Of a DNA stretch of 12,018 bases, positions 1 to 8,681 are shown in pieces (position 1 is the first letter of the stretch; every line of letters starts with the position of its first letter). This stretch comes from Polyrhizophydium stewartii (Eukaryota > Chytridiomycota > Chytridiomycetes > Rhizophydiales), in assembly GCA_027604665.1 (NCBI GenBank), contig JADGIZ010000543.1:1-12018 (forward strand). Direction: 5' to 3'. The notes below the pieces were generated by a model, which saw only the letters and a list, made by a program, of their open reading frames with translations, ran no database searches and was not told where the DNA came from. A program made the translations under genes and the position numbers.

Positions 1-361
1 CGCAGTGCGGGACAGCGAGCCCCCCCTCGCCCCGGGCGTGTCTGTCTTTCGGGTTAGGACTCTCACTGCGTCAGGGCATTTCTGCGTGCCTGTATCTGTC
101 CCCCCCAGACACCGCCCGCCCCACTCACTCACACACACACACACGCCTCTATTTCATCCATCATCATTCCTGCTCCTTTTCCTTTTTCTTTTTCTTTTTT
201 CCTGGTTCATGATCTCTCTTTCTGGCCATAGTCGCCCTTCTGTGAATATCTCAATGAATCCTTCATCCCGAAGTGCCTTTGCATCTCGGTCGATTTTTGT
301 CATTGTTGATTTTGTGTGGGGGGGGGGTTATGTGGTTTCCTTTGGATTCTGATGAGGCGAC
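1..361. other. Left-edge non-coding stretch with microsatellites
   Basis: No convincing gene is visible here. The stretch holds a C-rich segment near 105-120, a CA dinucleotide run at about 129-144, a long pyrimidine tract at about 165-205 made of CTTTTT-like units, and a G run at about 318-327. Short ORFs on both strands read only low-complexity sequence. The pyrimidine tract followed by AG near 230 could be a leader or intron 3' end for the weak ORF starting at 362, but nothing confirms it. Confidence 0.5.
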
Positions 362-774
362 ATGGACGGCTGTGATGCCTCGGCGACTCTCGCGGGCGAG
401 CGGACGACGGCACCGGCGGCAGAAGCGGAGGCGGACCACCGCGGCGGCGGCCTCGGTGTTGGTCAGGCGGCCGAGGCGGACGAGGCGTGTGCGAGCGACC
501 GGCCGGACAGTGCAAGCAGCGCCGCGGGAGTCGTCATGGCGCAGATGCCCGCCGCCGCCGCCGCCGCCGCCGCCGCTGCCGCTGCCACTGCGGCTCGGCG
601 TCCGAGACCAGGAATGTCCAAGCGCATGCGGAATAAGGCCCGGCGGCGGTTCATGCGGCGGCGGGCTGCTCTGGCGAGGCTCGGCTTGCTTGGTCGGACG
701 GCCGATGGTGGTGGTGCTGCTGGTGCTGGTGGTGCTGGTGGTGGTGCTGGTGGTGGTGCTGGTGGTGGCGATGC

Positions 775-806
<32 letters not shown>

Positions 807-817
807 AGCCGCACTGA
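362..817 (+). CDS. Possible low-complexity Ala/Gly-rich basic protein, unrecognised
   Basis: This 151-codon ORF has G at -3 and G at +4 around its ATG. I do not recognise it. Residues 1-55 are Ala/Glu-rich, followed by an alanine run from in-frame GCC repeats (551-574). Next comes a strongly basic helix-prone block at about residues 85-108 (motif MSKRMRNKARRRFMRRR), then a Gly/Ala segment from GGT/GCT units and a second Ala run from GCT repeats (776-805) just before TGA. All three repeat tracts are read as Ala or Gly in this frame, a mild point in favour of coding. Against it, antisense and alternate frames are also open across the same GC-rich DNA, there is no conserved domain, and no polyadenylation signal was seen. 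It could be one exon of a larger gene, an RNA-binding or nucleolar-type basic protein, or a chance ORF. Confidence 0.27.
551..574 (+). repeat. (GCC)8 trinucleotide repeat
   Basis: Eight perfect GCC units followed by interrupted GCT/GCC units up to about 586. In the 362-817 ORF frame they read as alanine. Confidence 0.9.
704..805 (+). repeat. Compound GGT/GCT trinucleotide repeat
   Basis: Interrupted GGT and GCT units run from about 706 to 768, and ten perfect GCT units occupy 776-805. They read as Gly/Ala and then Ala in the 362-817 ORF frame. The compound structure suggests replication-slippage expansion. Confidence 0.85.
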
Positions 818-1060
818 TGATGGATGGACTCGCTCTCGGCTTCTGATGCGGTCACACAAATACCAACACACACACACACACACAGACATGCAAATCAAGA
901 TCCTTGCGTCTGAGCGAGTGCATGGGAGCGAGTGCGTGTGTCGTTTGCATCGCAGTCGAATGAGTCGTCGTTGTTGCGATGCAGCAGTGTTATTTTTGGG
1001 CGTTGTGGAGGAAAACGGGGGGAAGATGGACGAGAGAGGCGGCGGATAGTGTACAGAGGA
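818..1060. other. Stretch without a clear gene, downstream of TOM22
   Basis: This follows the weak ORF on the plus strand and lies 3' of TOM22 on the minus strand, so it should hold the TOM22 3' UTR. It carries a CA run of nine units at 867-884. No canonical AATAAA was seen for TOM22; the nearest A-rich minus-strand stretch is around 990-997 (AAAAATAA). No other gene is apparent. Confidence 0.5.
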
Positions 1061-1761
1061 TTACGCTGTAACGCCCTGCAGAGCCTGTGTGAGAGCGTGT
1101 GTGTGTGTGTGTGTGTGTGTGAGAAATGGGTGGAAGCGGTTGTGTGTGTGCATGTGCGTGTGTGTGTGCATTGCGGGGAAGGATATGTTGCAAGAGGAGT
1201 GCACAGCGTCAGCCAAGGTCAGCCAGCTCGTTCTCTCTCTCGCTCGCTCTCTCGACCCGCTCGCACCTTCTGGGCATTCTGCTGCTGCTGGAACTGCTGC
1301 ATCTGCATCATCTCGACCTGCTCGCGCTCGACGGCTAGGCCCATGGGCAGGAAGACGAGCAGGCTCGCGGTCGAGAGCACCCACGCGGCCGTGCCCGCCA
1401 GGCGGGCCGCCGCGAGCGTGAAGCCGGCCACCCGCGAGGCCGTCGTGTAGGCGCGCGCGCGGGCCGTCGGCGGGATGACGTCCACGAGGGCCGACAGGCG
1501 CGCAAAGAGCGACTCGTCCAGCACGCCGTCCTCGTCCACGTCCTCGTCGTCCTCGTCGTCCTCGTCGTCGTCGTCGGCGCCCTGGGCGTCGCCGAGGGCC
1601 GGGACTTCCTCGTAGTCGTCGTCGTCCTCGTCGGCGCCGGCCTCGTCGTCCTCGTCGCCCGCGGCCGCTGCGGCGGCGGCAGCGGCGGCCTTCTCGGCCG
1701 CGGCCTGCTGCTGGGCAATCATGTCCTCCGTCGACTGCGAGACCTCGGTGAGCTCGACCAT
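1061..1761 (-). CDS. TOM22: Mitochondrial import receptor subunit Tom22
   Basis: Tom22 is the central receptor and organiser of the TOM complex in the mitochondrial outer membrane; it receives presequences on its acidic cytosolic face. The model has two exons, 1761-1267 and 1084-1061, giving 172 aa. It starts MVELTEV, matching the usual fungal Tom22 start (MVxLTEV). Residues 21-34 are Ala-rich and 36-83 are very acidic. The signature follows at 82-98: DESL, RL, ALVDVIPP. A single tail-anchor-type membrane helix lies at about 113-137 with the conserved Trp127 and a Pro139 just after it, then a Gln/Met-rich intermembrane-space tail. Without splicing the frame would end in an Arg/Glu repeat encoded by simple sequence. 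Splicing at GTGCGA to the AG at 1085-1086 instead gives a short ALQGVTA end. The family call is firm, but the 7-residue last exon is less certain. The gene is divergent from ORC4. Confidence 0.88.
1085..1266 (-). other. TOM22 intron containing CA/GT microsatellites
   Basis: Inferred phase-0 intron of 182 nt. The donor is GTGCGA after the Lys165 codon and the acceptor is CACACAG at 1087-1085. It carries a perfect GT run (twelve units on the plus strand, 1097-1120) and an interrupted GT-rich stretch at about 1140-1169, so on the transcript the 3' half is almost pure CA with no ordinary pyrimidine tract. It is the longest intron in the window. Confidence 0.65.
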
Positions 1762-1834
1762 GGCTGGTTTGGGGTGCGAAACGAAAAATATGTGATCTGC
1801 CCTCGGTTTTCTTGATTTTCACCGCACTTTCAGC
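1762..1834. promoter_or_regulatory. Divergent TOM22/ORC4 start-to-start region
   Basis: Only 73 bp separate the two start codons, so both 5' leaders and any core promoter elements must fit here or overlap the genes. It is markedly more AT-rich than its surroundings, with GAAAAATATG at about 1783-1792 and a T-rich stretch just before ORC4. That stretch ends in CTTTCAG three bases before the ORC4 ATG and so resembles a splice acceptor. No clear TATA box can be assigned. Confidence 0.5.
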
Positions 1835-3096
1835 ATGAACGCGCGCCAGTCCGGACACACGCCGGCGACGCCCGTGGGCAAGGCGGGCGGGGTTGGCGGC
1901 GGCGGCGGCGGGGGCAGCGCGACGGTCGCCGCGAGCGTGCTGGCGGCCGCCGCGCACCGCGCCGCGACGGCGCACGCGCTCTCGGCAAGCGGCGGCCGCT
2001 CGCCCGCGGCGCATGCGGCTTTCGGCGTCCGGACGCCGCCACCGCGCACGATCCGCCTCGATCCGGACAGCGACGTCGACGAGCTCGTCGCCGCGCCCGT
2101 GACCCCGCGCGCCAAGACGCCCGCGCGGCTCGTCGTGGCGCCCATCTCCGCCTCGGCGTTTGCCGCCCGCACGCCCGTGCGGCTGCCGGCGCGCGGCGAC
2201 CGGCCGCCCACGCCCGAGATGCGACTGCCGCGCAGCCGCGAGCCGCCCGCGGGCATCAAGCGCCCGCGCGATGCCGCCGCGTCGCCGACGCTGCTGCCGC
2301 CGCCGCTCGGCGCGCGCTCGGCCCCGCCGCGCGCGTCGGTGCTCACGGCCGCGCTGTCGACCTCGCGGACCAAGCGCGTCATTGCACTCGATGACGACGA
2401 CGACGATGCCGACGGCTTTAAGGAGGGCGCCTTCAACAGCCTCAGTGGTGGCCGTGGCGGGTATGCGGCCAGTGTCCCAAAGTCGCCGTCGAGCACCGGT
2501 GCGCGGGTCAAGCGCCAGCGCAGGCTTGCCAGCATCGACTTGGACCGTGAGGGTGGCGACGATCTGACGTTGCCCATCGCGCCGAGATCCGCCGCTCGTA
2601 TGCAACCGCAGAGCCTGCCGACAGCATCCAAAGCAGCAGCGCCAGCAGCAGCAGCAGCAGTAGCGCGAGCGGCGGAACCATTGCAACTGCAAGCCGTCGG
2701 CCCCAAAACACCGTCTCGGTCGGAGCCACGAGTCTTGCGCTCGGCGACCGCATCGTCGACGCCTTTGCATTCGGCGTCGGCAGCAGCGGCAGCCACAACG
2801 CCATCGCACGCCGTACAAAGCCGCACTGCCACGCCCATGACCCGCGCTCGCACCAGTGCGGTAGCGGCGGCTCCTGTCACGCCCGCAAAGGACGAAACGA
2901 CCAAGGCCAAGCTGCTGCGCCATCCGGCCACGGCGTCCAAGGCGACATCACGCAGCGCGCAGACGCTCAAGCAGATTTCGACGCCTGCTCCGCCCTCCAC
3001 AGTGGATCGGGCGCAGATGACAAAAGCGGCTGCCGAGCCGCCTGGATCGAGCCGTCCGGAAACAAGATCGACTCGCAGCTCGGCGGCGGCCGCGGC

Positions 3097-3172
<76 letters not shown>

Positions 3173-5244
3173 AGCGCACAAATCGCAAGCAAGCCTGTCC
3201 TTATCGACGACGATTCGATTGATGAGGACGAGGATGCATCGGGCGACAGTGGCGATGATGCCCAGGTCGCTGTGGTTGTGGAGACACCGTCCAAGTCGGC
3301 GCGTCTGGCCACGACGCTCAAGAGCACGCCGCTCGCTGCGAAACAGCCGGCCCCGGCGGTTTTATCGACACCAGCTTTACCAGAGAAGAGCGCAGTATCT
3401 GCTGCTGCTTCTACCGTCCGCCGGCCGCGCTCGGCACTTGTCCGCCGTGCAGTCGACAAGAGCCAGCTTGCTGCCAATGTCCGGCGTGCGCGGAATGCCA
3501 TTATGCGCAGGATCACGGCGGGCGTGCAGACGCTGCCGCAGCTCGACGGCGCCGAGGCAGAGGCAGTCAAGGCGGAGAGGTGGGGCTGGATCGCGCCTGG
3601 ACGGCTGCTGCTGATGCTGCTTGAGCGTGCGAGGGTGCGTTTTGTGGGTGATTCGTGGCTGACGGCTATGGCTCTTGTGCCAGCATGCTGTTTGATCTGC
3701 TGCGCCAGACTGTCATGCAGGGACAGGGCAACTCGGTCATCTTGTGCGGCCCGCGCGACTCGGGCAAGACGACGGTAGGCGAGCATCAATCACCGCCCCG
3801 TGCATCAAGCTCTAGGAACTGACCACGAGGACGACTGGACATACGCATGCTCCGTGTGATCCTGCCTTTCGTCCCTGCAGATTCTGCGCTCGGCGTTGTG
3901 CAGGCTCAAGGCTGCAGTCGAAAGCAAGCTCGATGACACGTCTGACAACAAGCGCGCGTTCATTGAGGTGCATCTCAATGGCTTGGCGCACACAGACGAT
4001 CGCAGCGCGCTGCGGTCCATTATTAAGCAGTTGCGGCTCGAGTCCACCTTCGAGGGGCATGCAGTTGTGAGTTGGCGTGTTGGCTTGATCAAGCCTTCCG
4101 GCGAGAAGATGGCGGCTGATGACGGCTGAACCGTGGAATGCTTGCTCCCACACACAACTGCGCACACATGTGGATCGATGCCTGCGGCAGACTTCGTTTT
4201 CAGACACGCTGGCGCATATCCTGGGCATCATGTCGTCGGGTAACGTCAACAGCACGCCAATTGTCTTTGTCCTGGACGAGTTCGAGCACTTTGCGCAGCA
4301 CGCCAAGCAGGTGCTGCTCTACAACCTGTTTGACACGGCGCAGAAGCGCGAGAACCCGATTGCGGTTGTCGGGCTTGCGTGTGGCCTGGTGCGTGGCTCG
4401 CCTCTCTGTGCACGACGCTGGATGCAATGCACTCAAACTCATGCGCGCGTGTGCGGCGGCCGGGTAACCGCATGCGTTGGCTGACTGCCTGGCGCGCGGC
4501 GGACAGGACTCGGTCGAGCTGCTCGAGAAACGCGTCAAGTCTCGCTTCTCGCACCGCATGATCCACGTGCGGCATCCGCGGCTGGACACGCTGCGCCGCA
4601 CGGTGCGCGCGCTGGTCACGCTGTCGCCGGCGGACGACGGGATCTCGGACGCGGCGTTTGTGGAGGCGTTCAACGACGCGGTGGAGAGCGCCTTGGAAGA
4701 CCCGCGCGTTGCCGCGGCGCTCGACGCGGCAGCCGAGCTGGATCGGTCCATGGGCAGCGTGCTGCAAGGCGCCTTAACATGCATCGCTTCCCTGTCGCCG
4801 CTCTCGCCGTTCCCGTGCGCCGACGCGCTTGTGCAGCACCTGACGGCCGCGTCGCCGGCGCTCGCGGACCATGCGCTCACGTCGACGCGCAACGCGTCGG
4901 TGTTGGAGCTGTGCATGCTCGTGGCGTGCAAGCACCTGCTCGCGCGGCAGGTCAGCATGTTCAATTTCGAGATGGCGTACGACGAGTACCGCGAGTTTGC
5001 GCGGCAGGCGGCCAACATGGGGCGTGGAGGCAACTTGGTCTTTGCCAAGCGCGTCGCGCTCAAGGCGTTTGAGAACCTTGTGGAGATGCGGCTCCTGCGC
5101 GCGTGCGAGGGCGTCGCATCGTGCTGTCCCAAGGAGTACCGCATGTTCCGGTGCATCATCACCCGCGCTCAGATTGAGAAGAGCGTGCTCGCCGCTAGAG
5201 ATATCTGCCCAGAAGCTGTTGTCGCGTGGGGCACGCGGCGGTGA
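1835..5244 (+). CDS. ORC4: Origin recognition complex subunit 4 with long N-terminal extension
   Basis: ORC4 is the AAA+ subunit of the nuclear origin recognition complex that helps load MCM helicases at replication origins. Five exons (1835-3579, 3684-3774, 3881-4066, 4191-4388, 4507-5244) give 985 aa in one frame. The AAA+ part begins near residue 575. Walker A is GPRDSGKTT (604-612), with Lys610 and Thr611. Walker B is VFVLDEFEHF (699-708), with Asp703 and Glu704. Then come LLYNLFD (716-722), IAVVGLACGL, and the ORC4 hallmark LLEKRVKSRFSHR (745-757), with a winged-helix region to the end (MAYDEYREF in it). Human and yeast ORC4 are about 436 and 529 aa, so the first roughly 575 residues are an extra low-complexity, Ser/Thr-Pro, Ala and basic-patch-rich region (KRQRR, KRPR) with a 30-residue Ala run. 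Introns are 104, 106, 124 and 118 nt. The acceptor at 4190 was chosen over 4203 because it keeps frame with the canonical GTGAGT donor. The start is the first ATG; an upstream exon is possible. Confidence 0.92.
3098..3169 (+). repeat. (GCA)24 repeat coding poly-alanine in ORC4
   Basis: Twenty-four uninterrupted GCA codons, flanked by five GCG/GCC codons before and one GCC after, make a run of 30 alanines at ORC4 residues 417-446. The same DNA reads as poly-Cys or poly-Leu on the minus strand. The uniform codon use marks it as a recent slippage expansion. Confidence 0.95.
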
Positions 5245-5262
5245 TCTCTGGCAGGCGCCAGA

Positions 5263-5268
5263 AATAAA
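5263..5268 (+). terminator. Candidate polyadenylation signal of ORC4
   Basis: AATAAA lies 18 nt after the ORC4 stop codon and is the only canonical hexamer in the 134-nt convergent gap 5245-5378. The opposing minus-strand gene has no AATAAA in this gap. Its 3' end may use a variant signal or run into the ORC4 3' region. Confidence 0.6.
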
Positions 5269-5378
5269 CCTTGTCCATTTACGAAATACACGCTCGACCC
5301 GCGCATTCATTCTCGATGCAGCATGGGCAACAGAACAGTGACAAGACCGGACGCAGGATCACCAAAATGAAACGCAGA

Positions 5379-8300
5379 CTAATGCTGGCCGTTGTTGTGG
5401 AGCGCCATGGTCTTGAGCAGCGCAATCAAGCCCTCGAGCGCCGTGGCCGTGCGGCTCAGGTTGCTGTCAATCGACGCCAGCTTGGCATCGACAGACTGGA
5501 TCGCCTGCGCGATCGCAGCGCCGTCGGCAAACGTGACCGCGGCCGCCGTGCCGCCCATACCGGCAGCAGCCACCGCGCCGGCCGTGACAGATCCGGCCAC
5601 CGCGCCGCGCGCCGCATCGACGGCGGGCCCCGCATCATCGTACGTGTCGTCGTTGTACGCGTCTGTCTCCGGCATGGGATCCAAGTCTGGCAGCCCGACC
5701 TTTTCGGTTGCGTAGCGGGTGGGCATGACCTGATCGGACCCGGGATACACCGGGCACGCAACGTATGCGAGCGACGCGGCCGTCTTGGGCGCGACCGAGG
5801 GCGCCGGCACAATGAGCAGCTTGAACGCATACACGCGGCGGCACGACACGTCCACGAGCGCAAACACCCTGAGCACTGCGCGATATCCAAACTCGTACGG
5901 CGAGCCAATCTCAACCTCGGTCTCGCCCGTCTTCATGGCCTTGTGCACGATGCGGTTGAGCTTGTCGACCGTGTAGTCGTTGTCGCGCACCGTCACGACA
6001 TAGTCGTCCCCGCGTCCGGTCTTGACCGTCACGCGCGCCGCATACACCGTCTGCGTCTCCCAGTCGTGGAACGTCACAAAGCCAATATCAGTGTCCTCGC
6101 GCTCCTTGCGCTTGTGTGGCTGGAACACATGCTCGAGCACATGCGTCGCCGTGTTGCCCTCAATGTCCGTCAGGGTCAGGCGCAGACGCAGCGGCCTGAA
6201 CCGGGCGACAAGCGCGCGCATGCGCCACGTCTCGCGAAGCTTGATCTCCGCATCGGACCGCTTGATGTACGCCGTGAACTTGATCTCGAGCGCCTTGCGC
6301 GGGTCAATCGTCGCGGGGAACTTGACGTCAGAGACCTTGAAGTCCTCGAGATCGTGGTACTCGCTGTCGCCCACGAGGCGGTACACGGCTTCGACTGACG
6401 TAATGGCCACCGGCTCGGTGTGCTTGTTGAACACCGACACCACGCTCTCGAGCAGATCATACGACGGGTGCACGCGGTCCGTGTTGGCCTGCAGCGGCGG
6501 CTTGAGGCTCGTGATCACCACAACAGGAAACTCGGGCGTCGTCTGCGTCTTGAAGTCCGTGCGCACCGCGCGCACCGGCCTGTCAGGAATCACGCGGCCA
6601 AGTGTCACTGGCTCCGGCAGCACGTATGGAGATGCGGGCTTGAACGGCGCGAACCCGCCGCGGATGTGCTCGACCTCGCCGACCATGGTGAGCGTCTCGG
6701 GGTCAAAGCGCACCGCCTTCTCGACAGGAAGGTCGAGCGTCGAGGTCTTGCACGCAATGTGGACCCCCGAGATGGCGCCGTTGGCGTCCAGGAGCCAGTC
6801 CGCCGAGAGGAACACGCCTGGAGCGACGCGCACATTGGCCATTGGGATCGTGCCCGGCGCAACGGTGCCGTCGGGCGATTCGGCCGCAGCAGCGGCAGCT
6901 GCCGTGGCCTCAATCGCAGCAAGATCTTCGCGTGTGTAGAGCGCAAAGTGGTAACCCATGCTTGACGAGAAGACGGCGCCGAGCGAGACAACAATGGTCG
7001 GCACCGTGAGCAGGGAGGCGCCGGTGGTCATGCGCCTCAGCTTGCCCACGAAAAAGCTCTGGTCCATATCCTCGTTGTCAAAGTCGGGCACTGTCTCCTC
7101 GACCCACACGTCGGTTGTGTCCGTGTACCGCGTGATAGCGCCGGCCATCTCAAAGAACGCCTCGTACTTGTACTCGCAGTGGTGCTTGGCGCGGTGCTTG
7201 GTGCGCTTGCACGGATCCTGCTTGCCGCAGCACATGCGGCCGCCGTTAAAGTCGTTGTACTGCGACTCGTGGAACGTGCACGAGCCCTCGGCGTTGGTCG
7301 ACTCGCGGAAGCTCTGGCCGCACTGCACGCAGCCGTACACGCGCTCGCGCTCCAGCTCGCGCATCGTCTCTGCCAGGCCCTTGATGCCGTCCGCGACAGC
7401 CTCGCTCATGTTCTCCTTGAACTTGGACTCCATCTCGATGCGATTCTGGGCAATCAGGTCGCCAATGTTGCTGTTGAGCTCCTTGAGCGACGCATCGTCG
7501 ACCTGCACCTTGATCTCGGACGCAAACAGCTTGACGAGCTCGGGGTTGCTCTGTGCGCGGGGCGGCGTCAGCATCGGCCGAAACGCAGCTTCGTAATCGA
7601 GCACAGGTGTCGCACCTTGACGGCCTCGAGTCCGCCGTGCTCCTTGAGGAAGGCATCGGCGGCCTCGTCGGCCTCGTCGACCTGGACGGCGCGCGTGAGC
7701 ACGTTGAGCTGGCTCGTCTGCTGGATCTGCAGGCTGAACATGAGGTCGTTGGTGCACGACGCAATGTCCTTGGCGCACGACGCAAAGCGCTCCTTGTTGC
7801 CGCTGTGGCGAGCCGAGATTGGTCAGCACAGGCATCGTCATGCATGGCGGCAGGCGACGCTCACGTGTTGAGGCGGCGAGCAATGGCGCCGAGCTTGCGA
7901 TAGGCGCCAATGAGGGCCGCGGCGCTCTTGAGCACCTGCTCCATGCGCGCGATGACCTTTTCGGTCGACTGGTGGACAGTGACGGTCTCAAGGACGGACA
8001 GGTGCTCGACCATGAACGTGATGCGCTCGAGCAGGTCCTGGCACTTGGCGTCGGCCTCGCGCGCACGCAGCTCAATGTCGACGATGACCTGGCACAGGGC
8101 CACGTGCGCGCGTGAGCAGGCGCCGGGCGGGGGGGACACGGGCCGGCTGATCATGCGTGGCACAGCACGGCCACGGCACGCCAGAACCGGGGCTGCGAAA
8201 CCCGGATGGGCAGGGCGGCGGCAGAGGCGGCGACGCAGGCGGGCAGACGCACTTGCAGAACCGAGAAGATGGGGGCGACAAAGGGCAGCGACTGGCCGAC

Positions 8301-8540
8301 GGCAAAGACGCTCTTGCAGGCGTCGATGGCGCCGCTCAGCACGGGGTTGTCGCCGGCCACCGTCTTGGCTAGCTTGGTCAGCTGCTCGACCTTGGCCGTG
8401 ACCGTGTCCAGGGTCGCCTTGGTCTTGACGAGGACGTCGGCGCCCTTGACCACGACCTGCGCCGCGGCGCTCTCGTCCTGGAGCGTGCGCTCGCGGCCGA
8501 GTTGCTCCGAGACCACAGAGGCAATCGGCTGATGGGACAT
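5379..8540 (-). CDS. MLKL/HeLo-like helical domain protein with CHORD-like zinc module
   Basis: No single family is recognised for the whole protein. Four exons (8540-8253, 8088-7865, 7802-7616, 7550-5379) give 956 aa; introns are 164, 62 and 65 nt with phases 0, 2 and 0. Residues about 20-205 are helical and resemble the N-terminal four-helix bundle of MLKL and fungal HeLo-like proteins: PFVAPIFSVLQ (86-96), amphipathic helices, LGAIARRL (162-169) and LMFSLQIQQ (191-199). A coiled-coil stretch (250-303) precedes a Cys/His module with Cys307, Cys310, Asn319, Cys324, His327, Cys340, Cys341, Cys347, His352 and Cys358. Its spacing (CGxxF, N, CxxH, CC) resembles CHORD domains. A hydrophobic stretch lies at about 412-436. 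Residues 440-830 look beta-rich, without recognised motifs. The end is Gly/Ala-rich and then a short helix. The start at 8540 is preferred because the upstream in-frame ATGs overlap the neighbour's AATAAA. MLKL relatives permeabilise membranes, but such a role here is only inference. Confidence 0.7.
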
Positions 8541-8610
8541 TGGCTGAGCAAGCCCGCGAGTGAGGCTGACGGCGACGGCGCAGTACAGCCATGCGCGACA
8601 TGGCATGGGG

Positions 8611-8616
8611 TTTATT
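8611..8616 (-). terminator. Candidate polyadenylation signal of the complete syntaxin gene
   Basis: AATAAA on the minus strand (TTTATT on plus) lies 65 nt after the syntaxin stop codon at 8682-8684, within the 141-nt gap before the next start at 8540. Its position argues that the in-frame ATGs at 8636 and 8624 are not the start of the downstream gene. Confidence 0.6.
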
Positions 8617-8681
8617 TTGGACATGACGATCCACAAGGAATGGGTGTGCTGCCTCGGCGGGCGGCCCGCCGCGGGCGGCCG

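Noticed and set aside
1219..1266. Unspliced TOM22 C-terminus ending in an Arg/Glu repeat
   Set aside because: It is encoded by simple AG repeats immediately after a donor type (GTGCGA) used by other genes here. Intron removal gives a more ordinary tail.
1061..2923. 620-codon minus-strand ORF spanning the ORC4 antisense and TOM22
   Set aside because: It is out of frame with TOM22 over exon 1 and reads Arg-rich shadow sequence. Only its last few codons coincide with the TOM22 final exon.
2948..3188. Poly-Cys and poly-Leu ORFs on the minus strand
   Set aside because: They are the reverse reading of the ORC4 GCA repeat.
1819..3789. 656-codon minus-strand ORF opposite ORC4 exon 1
   Set aside because: It is antisense to a well-supported ORC4 frame in very GC-rich DNA, shows no domain and is only low-complexity. 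Stops are rare here in every frame.
4067..4203. ORC4 third intron using the TTTTCAG acceptor at 4203
   Set aside because: With the canonical GTGAGT donor this breaks frame. The acceptor at 4190 keeps frame and adds TSFSD, matching the usual ORC4 spacing.
8541..8636. Upstream ATG giving a signal-peptide-like N-terminus to the MLKL-like protein
   Set aside because: The stretch overlaps the likely AATAAA of the neighbouring syntaxin and would leave only 45 nt between genes. The ATG at 8540 is simpler.
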